A DNA stretch of 52,620 bases from Rahnella perminowiae (GTDB lineage Bacteria > Pseudomonadota > Gammaproteobacteria > Enterobacterales > Enterobacteriaceae), in contig NZ_JAFMOS010000642.1 in the NCBI RefSeq assembly GCF_019049755.1, forward strand, positions 1-52,620, given 5' to 3'. The position numbers were made by a program, and so were the translations under genes. The notes below the pieces were generated by a model. The model worked only from the letters and a program-made list of their open reading frames with translations. It searched no databases and was not told the DNA's origin. Shown piece by piece: positions 48,088 to 52,620 of the stretch. How positions within the stretch are numbered: the first letter of the stretch is position 1; each line of letters starts with the position of its first letter.

Positions 48088-48304
48088 TGTTATCGTTGCT
48101 CACTCTAAAATGTCACTGTGTGATATGCCGTGGAACCTCGGTGGGCTCTTGCGCGGTCGGTTATAAATCATCCGCACTTATTATTGGCCTCTCTATTGTT
48201 CACTATAGAGAAGTGTGATGTTAGTCAAAGGTTGCGTTTTTTCTTCTCTATTGTAACGACACGTAAAATAATGCTGTGCTATCGCCTTTTACCGGCAAAA
48301 AGTG
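48088..48304 (-). promoter_or_regulatory. ccmB-ccmC spacer with candidate internal promoter
   Basis: On the minus strand TTGACT (48228-48223) and TATAGT (48207-48202), 15 bp apart, could form a sigma-70 promoter for ccmC onward. The spacer also repeats TCTCTATTGT directly (48190-48199, 48245-48254), with an inverted ATAGAGA at 48205-48211 that can form a hairpin. No coding frame is convincing. Confidence 0.4.
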
Positions 48305-48964
48305 TCAGTGGATACTTACTCTCAAAGCGGCAGCTGTCGCAAAAGGCGCTAATGTCGCACTGCCTGCCAGCATCGCACCGAGAATGGCCAGATAACCGCC
48401 GACGGGCATCGCCATTGATGCGGCATCAATCGCGCCGGTGGCGAAAATCAGCACCGGAATATACAGCGGCAATACCAGCAGACTGAGCAGAACACCGCCT
48501 TTGCGCAGCCCGACGGTCAGCGCCACACCAATCGCGCCAATAAAGCTCAGCGTCGGCGTGCCCAGTAAAATCGTCAGCGCAACGGCTTGCCAGGTTTCAA
48601 AATCCAGTGAGAGCAGCAGCGCAATCAGCGGCGAGAGGATCAGTAACGGCAATCCTGTTACCACCCAGTGAGCACATACTTTCCCCAGAACCGTGAGTGC
48701 CAGCGGCGAAGGCAACAAAAGAAGCTGTTCGAGCGTGCCGTCCAGGTAGTCATCGCGGAACAATCGCTCCAGCGCCAGCAGGGAGGACAACAACGCGGCG
48801 ACCCAGACAATGCCGGGTGCAATACGCGCCAGCAGTTTAGGCTCAGGGCCGATCCCTAACGGGAACAGCGTAATCACAATCAGGAAAAACCACAGCGGGT
48901 TAATAATTTCAGCGCTTTTGCGAAAGGCAATTTTCAGCTCGCGGCGCAGGACTTTCGTAAACAT
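48305..48964 (-). CDS. ccmB: Heme exporter membrane protein CcmB
   Basis: The permease of the CcmAB ABC complex, which uses ATP to release holo-CcmE. It has 219 residues (E. coli 220) with six helices; LERLFRDDYLDGTLEQLLLLPSPL is conserved. It lies 21 nt after ccmA. Confidence 0.95.
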   Translation of the reverse strand: MFTKVLRRELKIAFRKSAEIINPLWFFLIVITLFPLGIGPEPKLLARIAPGIVWVAALLSSLLALERLFRDDYLDGTLEQLLLLPSPLALTVLGKVCAHWVVTGLPLLILSPLIALLLSLDFETWQAVALTILLGTPTLSFIGAIGVALTVGLRKGGVLLSLLVLPLYIPVLIFATGAIDAASMAMPVGGYLAILGAMLAGSATLAPFATAAALRVSIH

Positions 48965-48985
48965 TCCTTTTGTATCCCCTTCGCG

Positions 48986-49627
48986 TCACACCGGCTCAGC
49001 ACTGGTCAGACGAAGTTTCCGCACGTGGCGGTTAACACCCTGTAAATCCTGGTGCGTTGTCAGCAACACCATCCCGCCCTGCTGCGCATGCTGTTCAAAC
49101 AGCGTAATCAGGGTAGCAACGCCTTGTTTATCAATGGCGGTCAGCGGCTCATCGAGGATCCATAACGGCGCATCACTCAGCCACAGACGCGCCAGTGCGA
49201 CGCGGCGTTGCTGTCCGGCGGACATCTGCGCCACCGTCACATCTTCATAACCCAGCAATCCGACGTTTTCCAATGCCTGATAAATCGCTTCTGCGCTGGC
49301 GTTACCTTTGACCGTCGGGCCATTCACGGACAGATAGAAAGCAAGGTTTTCAAACGCAGTAAGTACTGACTTTACACCGGGCTGATGACCGAGATAGAGA
49401 AGCTGCTGATGGAAAATATCGCGCTGACGGCGGGTACTTACGCCCTGCCAGCGGACTTCACCGGCGTCCGGAGAGGACAATCCGGCAAGGATCCGCAGTA
49501 AACTGGTTTTACCGGCACCGTTGCGGCCTTCGATCTGCACCATATCACCCGGTTCGATAGTAAAACTTAAGCCGCTAAACAGGGTTCTTTCATCACGAAC
49601 ACAGCTCAGATTAAAGGCTTCAAACAT
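48986..49627 (-). CDS. ccmA: Heme exporter ATPase CcmA
   Basis: The ATPase of the CcmAB complex. It has 213 residues (E. coli 207): Walker [10 protein letters not shown] (about 34-42), signature [16 protein letters not shown] and Walker [13 protein letters not shown]. It is the first ccm gene; the operon promoter should lie in 49628-49740, where no clear operator is seen. Confidence 0.96.
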   Translation of the reverse strand: MFEAFNLSCVRDERTLFSGLSFTIEPGDMVQIEGRNGAGKTSLLRILAGLSSPDAGEVRWQGVSTRRQRDIFHQQLLYLGHQPGVKSVLTAFENLAFYLSVNGPTVKGNASAEAIYQALENVGLLGYEDVTVAQMSAGQQRRVALARLWLSDAPLWILDEPLTAIDKQGVATLITLFEQHAQQGGMVLLTTHQDLQGVNRHVRKLRLTSAEPV

Positions 49628-49874
49628 GGTGATGTCTCTTATTTTTCACAAGTGCGTATCATATCACAGGCACCCGATGAGCCGCAGCTCAGGGAGGCGC
49701 AGTTTACAAGCTTGAAAACCCTGAAATCCAGCAAACATCTTCTCAATGTTCCATAGGGTTCATGGGTTAACGCTTTGTAACTTTTTTGTATACCTGCTCA
49801 TAATTTCTCTGCCTCGCCTATGCTTACTCAGGAACCTATCTGCAATTACTTTGCTTGAGTTTTGGGGAATCATA

Positions 49875-50792
49875 ATGGCCGGAGAAAAACAGCATCACGA
49901 TGACAAGGATGTTGACAGCGACGAACATACGCAGGGAAAAGAAATCGAGACCGGCGAAGAGAACCTGCCGTCAAAAGCGGCAGCGGTTCACGAAGTTATC
50001 CGCATGGAAGGAGAAAAAGAGCTTGAGCGCGACGGACAGGCATTGCTGTGGTCAGCGGTTGCCGCCGGATTGTCGATCAGCGCCTCGCTGATGGCGAAAG
50101 GTATTCTTCATGCCCGTCTGCCCGATACACCGGAACGCTTCTTCATTGAGAACATCGGTTATACCGTCGGGTTCATTATCGTGATCATGGCGCGTCAGCA
50201 GTTATTCACCGAAAACACGGTGACTGCTGTTTTACCTATTATGCAAAAACCGACAGGCAGAAACATTCTGCTGCTGCTGCGTTTATGGGGCATCGTGCTG
50301 GCAGGTAATGTCATCGGCGGCGGACTGGCGGCGCTGGTGTTTCATCTGGTGCCCTTTTTCGACACGGCGACCGACGAAGCGTTTCGCACCATCAGTATGG
50401 AGATCATGAAGAAAGACCCCCAGGGCATGTTTGTCGGCGGCATGGTGTCCGGCTGGCTGATTGCCACCATGGTCTGGATGATCCCCTCCGCCGGTACCGC
50501 CAAATTGTGGGTAATCATGCTGATGACCTATATGGTGGCGATCGGCGACCTGACGCACATCGTCGTCGGCTCGGTTGAAATCCTGTATCTGGTATTCTCC
50601 GGCGCCATCCCCTGGTACGAATTTATCTGGCCGTTCGCCCTGCCGACGCTGGCTGGCAACATCTTCGGCGGCACCTTTATCTTCGCGCTGATAAGCCACG
50701 CGCAGATCCGTAACGACATGAGTAATCAGAAGAAAGCCGAAGCGAAAAAAGAGGAACAGGAAACCGCCAGAAAAGAGGCCGCAAAACCCTGA
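49875..50792 (+). CDS. yfdC: YfdC formate/nitrite-type transporter family protein
   Basis: A 305-residue inner-membrane FNT-family channel protein with a charged cytoplasmic N-terminus (about 60 residues, His/Glu/Asp-rich) and six helices. E. coli YfdC has 310 residues; VGFIIVIMARQQLFTENT and FGGTFIFALISHAQIRNDM are conserved. The substrate is unknown. I chose the ATG at 49875 after GGGGAA; the frame is open 43 codons upstream. Its neighbour argW matches E. coli. Confidence 0.93.
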   Translation: MAGEKQHHDDKDVDSDEHTQGKEIETGEENLPSKAAAVHEVIRMEGEKELERDGQALLWSAVAAGLSISASLMAKGILHARLPDTPERFFIENIGYTVGFIIVIMARQQLFTENTVTAVLPIMQKPTGRNILLLLRLWGIVLAGNVIGGGLAALVFHLVPFFDTATDEAFRTISMEIMKKDPQGMFVGGMVSGWLIATMVWMIPSAGTAKLWVIMLMTYMVAIGDLTHIVVGSVEILYLVFSGAIPWYEFIWPFALPTLAGNIFGGTFIFALISHAQIRNDMSNQKKAEAKKEEQETARKEAAKP

Positions 50793-50849
50793 CTGGCGAG
50801 GAAACAACCAAACGACAGCTTGGTATCTTATTATTACCAGAAAAATGGG

Positions 50850-50881
50850 TATACTACGCGGGCGCTTTCCACAGGCGCCCG
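50850..50881 (+). promoter_or_regulatory. Possible argW promoter -10 and leader hairpin
   Basis: TATACT (50850-50855) followed by ACGCGGGCGC resembles the -10 and GC-rich discriminator of a stable-RNA promoter; the -35 is poor. CGGGCGC (50859-50865) and GCGCCCG (50875-50881) form a hairpin just before the tRNA. Confidence 0.4.
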
Positions 50882-50882
50882 T

Positions 50883-50957
50883 GTCTCCTTAGTTAAACGG
50901 ATATAACAAGCCCCTCCTAAGGGCTAGTTACAGGTTCGATTCCTGTAGGGGACACCA
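50883..50957 (+). tRNA. argW: tRNA-Arg (anticodon CCT)
   Basis: A 75-nt gene with encoded CCA. The acceptor stem pairs GTCTCCT with AGGGGAC; the anticodon arm is AGCCC-CTCCTAA-GGGCT with anticodon CCT at 50916-50918; the T arm is ACAGG-TTCGATT-CCTGT. It is close to E. coli argW, a known prophage integration site (intS), and here also an integrase follows. Confidence 0.95.
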
Positions 50958-50960
50958 TTT
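50938..50960 (+). other. Probable attL core at the tRNA 3' end
   Basis: Integrases of this family usually recombine within the 3' part of a tRNA and rebuild it. The T-arm to CCA region of argW beside the integrase gene is therefore the likely crossover. The matching attR copy must be to the right, beyond the window; its absence here means this is inferred. Confidence 0.5.
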
Positions 50961-51135
50961 CAATGTCTACAAACGTCCACTCAAGTCAATTTTATTCTCT
51001 AAATCAGTAAGTTAACCCCATCACTTCGTCTACCAAATTCCAATAACTTTTATCAACATCCTGCACATTTTGTTGGTATAACAGTTGGTATGGTAAGTTC
51101 GATAATGCAGATACCATCAGTATGGGAGGTTTTCT

Positions 51136-52428
51136 ATGGCACTCACTGAGGTAAAAGTCAGGAACGCTAAACCTGCTGAGAAGCCGATAAAGCTGACTGA
51201 TGGTGGTGGTATGCACCTTCTGATTCAGCCCAGCGGTTCGAAATATTGGCGTCTGCAATACCGTTTTGCCGGTAAACAAAAAATGTTGGCGTTAGGTGTT
51301 TATCCTGAAATCTCTCTTGCCACTGCACGCCTTAGAAGAGACGAAGCAAGAAAACTAATCGCAAACAACATAGATCCTGGTGAGAAGCGAAAATCTGAAA
51401 AGGTTGAAGAAAAAGGTTTGCTCACATTCGAAACGGTTGCCAGAGAGTGGCATTCGAGCAACAGGACATGGTCTGATAGTCACAGGACAACTGTCCTAAA
51501 CAGCTTAATTTCACACTTGTTTCCTGTGATAGGCAAACGGAACATCACTGAACTCAAAACCCGCGATTTGTTACTCCCATTAAAAAAAGCCGAGGCAGCA
51601 GGACACCTCGAGCTTGCAGCCCGACTACAACAAAGAATTACAGCAATCATGCGGTATGCTGTCCACAATGCATTGATCGACCAAAATCCTGCATATGACC
51701 TTGCTGGAGCTGTTACCACAGCAAAAAGCACTCATCGCCCTGCCCTTCCCCTTGAACAACTTCCAGACCTTCTTAAACGGATTAAATCTTATAAAGGCAA
51801 AGGCATCACTAAAATAGCAGTTCAATTGACTCTGCTGACTTTCATCCGTTCAAGCGAGTTAAGATTTGCTCGTTGGTCCGAAGTGAATTTCAAAAACGGG
51901 ATATGGACGATTCCTGGAGAACGTCAAGAATTAGAAGGGGTTAAGTATTCTGGCAGAGGTTCTAAAATGAAAACACCTCACATTGTGCCATTGAGCAAAC
52001 AAGCCAAAACCGTACTCGAAAAACTTCATAGTATCAGTGGCGATAAAGATCTTATGTTCATAGGGTTTAGTCGTGATGACAAACCAATCAGTGAAAATAC
52101 TATTAACAAGGCACTTCGCGCTATGGGCTACGATACGAAAAAGGAAGTGTGTGGGCATGGTTTTCGAACAATGGCATGTAGTGCTTTGATTGAGTCAGGG
52201 TTGTGGTCAAGAGATGCTGTTGAGCGTCAAATGAGCCATCAAGAACGAAACTCCGTTCGAGCTGCATACATCCACAAAGCAGAACATCTCGAAGAAAGGA
52301 AACTTATGCTCCAATGGTGGGCTGACTACCTTGAAGCATGTAAAGAGAGAGAACTGACTCCTTTTTCATTCTCAAATAAAGCTGGAGTTTGGAGTGCCAA
52401 AGAAGCATTCGAAAAGTCCTCAGAGTGA
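51136..52428 (+). CDS. Tyrosine site-specific integrase (P4/DUF4102 type)
   Basis: A 430-residue integrase. The N-terminal DUF4102 arm-binding domain (KLTDGGGMHLLIQPSG, LGVYPEISLATARLRRDEAR) is followed by a SAM-like core and the catalytic domain: R238, K279, H341-x-x-R344 (HGFR), H368 (SHQE) and Y378 (AAYIH). All key residues are intact, so it should be active. The start follows GGGAGG. The base composition is visibly AT-richer than the core genes, a sign of transfer. It most likely moved an island or prophage into argW; cargo lies outside the window. Confidence 0.95.
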   Translation: MALTEVKVRNAKPAEKPIKLTDGGGMHLLIQPSGSKYWRLQYRFAGKQKMLALGVYPEISLATARLRRDEARKLIANNIDPGEKRKSEKVEEKGLLTFETVAREWHSSNRTWSDSHRTTVLNSLISHLFPVIGKRNITELKTRDLLLPLKKAEAAGHLELAARLQQRITAIMRYAVHNALIDQNPAYDLAGAVTTAKSTHRPALPLEQLPDLLKRIKSYKGKGITKIAVQLTLLTFIRSSELRFARWSEVNFKNGIWTIPGERQELEGVKYSGRGSKMKTPHIVPLSKQAKTVLEKLHSISGDKDLMFIGFSRDDKPISENTINKALRAMGYDTKKEVCGHGFRTMACSALIESGLWSRDAVERQMSHQERNSVRAAYIHKAEHLEERKLMLQWWADYLEACKERELTPFSFSNKAGVWSAKEAFEKSSE

Positions 52429-52620
52429 GGAAAGAAAATGTCTACCGGAACGAGTGCTCTCCAGATGAAATGGTAGGTTGAGTATGTGGAAACGGCATCC
52501 TTTGGAAGCTCACAATCAGTGTTGTTGGCAAGTTTTCCTAAGTAGAAGGGTATGCTGATTAAAAATCTTAAATTGCTCTCATAATTGAGCTTTCTCACAG
52601 TTATGAACAAGATAGTGAAT
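52429..52620. other. Tail of window after the integrase
   Basis: These 192 nt are AT-rich and belong to the inserted element. Only short open frames are visible: a 12-codon frame from 52439, and a minus-strand frame that overlaps the integrase end and resembles nothing I know. Confidence 0.4.

Noticed and set aside
51004-51279. Minus-strand frame across the integrase start
   Set aside because: Overlaps the conserved integrase N-terminus and has no recognisable features.
52326-52610. Minus-strand frame at the right edge
   Set aside because: Overlaps the integrase 3' end by about 100 nt and resembles nothing known to me; too weak to call.
1-52620. CRISPR array, retron, toxin-antitoxin or phage structural genes
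   Set aside because: No regularly spaced repeats, reverse transcriptase, toxin pairs or phage genes other than the integrase were seen.

Overview
The window is a stretch of chromosomal core genome from an enterobacterium (Enterobacterales). The gene order closely follows the 50-53 min region of the E. coli map: hisPMQJ, ubiX, purF, cvpA, dedD, folC, accD, dedA, truA, usg, pdxB, flk, fabB, mnmC, yfcL, epmC, yfcA, mepA, aroC, prmB, smrB, sixA, fadJ, fadI, yfcZ, fadL, mlaA, yfdC, argW. Two ERIC-type palindromic repeats fit the same order. The separate (unfused) CcmH and CcmI and the accessory genes point away from E. coli and towards a Yersiniaceae-type genome (Rahnella, Serratia or a relative). 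The genus is an inference. GC looks moderate to high throughout, except for the AT-richer integrase segment at the right end.

Layout. Positions 1-3110 hold an orphan DppA-like peptide-binding protein, divergent from peptidase T. Positions 3183-7164 hold the histidine/basic amino acid ABC importer and ubiX. Positions 7296-16880 are a long minus-strand housekeeping run covering purine, folate, fatty-acid and PLP synthesis plus tRNA modification. Positions 16981-25332 are an accessory stretch: an AraC regulator with an EamA exporter, flk, a rhodanese divergent from a MocR regulator, and a YbiR / PepSY / DUF2946 group rich in Met and His. Positions 25538-41521 return to core genes, including fabB and the beta-oxidation genes fadJ, fadI and fadL. 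Positions 41589-49627 hold mlaA and a complete cytochrome c maturation operon, ccmABCDEFGHI. Positions 49875-52428 hold yfdC, tRNA-Arg(CCT) and a tyrosine integrase that marks the left edge of an element running off the window.

How the genes work together. Several regulons can be read from operators: a PurR box before cvpA-purF, a FabR palindrome next to a FadR-like site before fabB, FadR sites before fadI and fadL, and a sigma-54/NtrC-like arrangement before hisJ. The ccm genes are chained by 4-nt stop/start overlaps, except for an unusual 217-nt gap between ccmB and ccmC. I found no CRISPR array, rRNA, insertion sequence or obvious defence system. The most original signals are a perfect 12-bp inverted repeat between the rhodanese and MocR genes, the Met-rich membrane cluster, and the integrase boundary.
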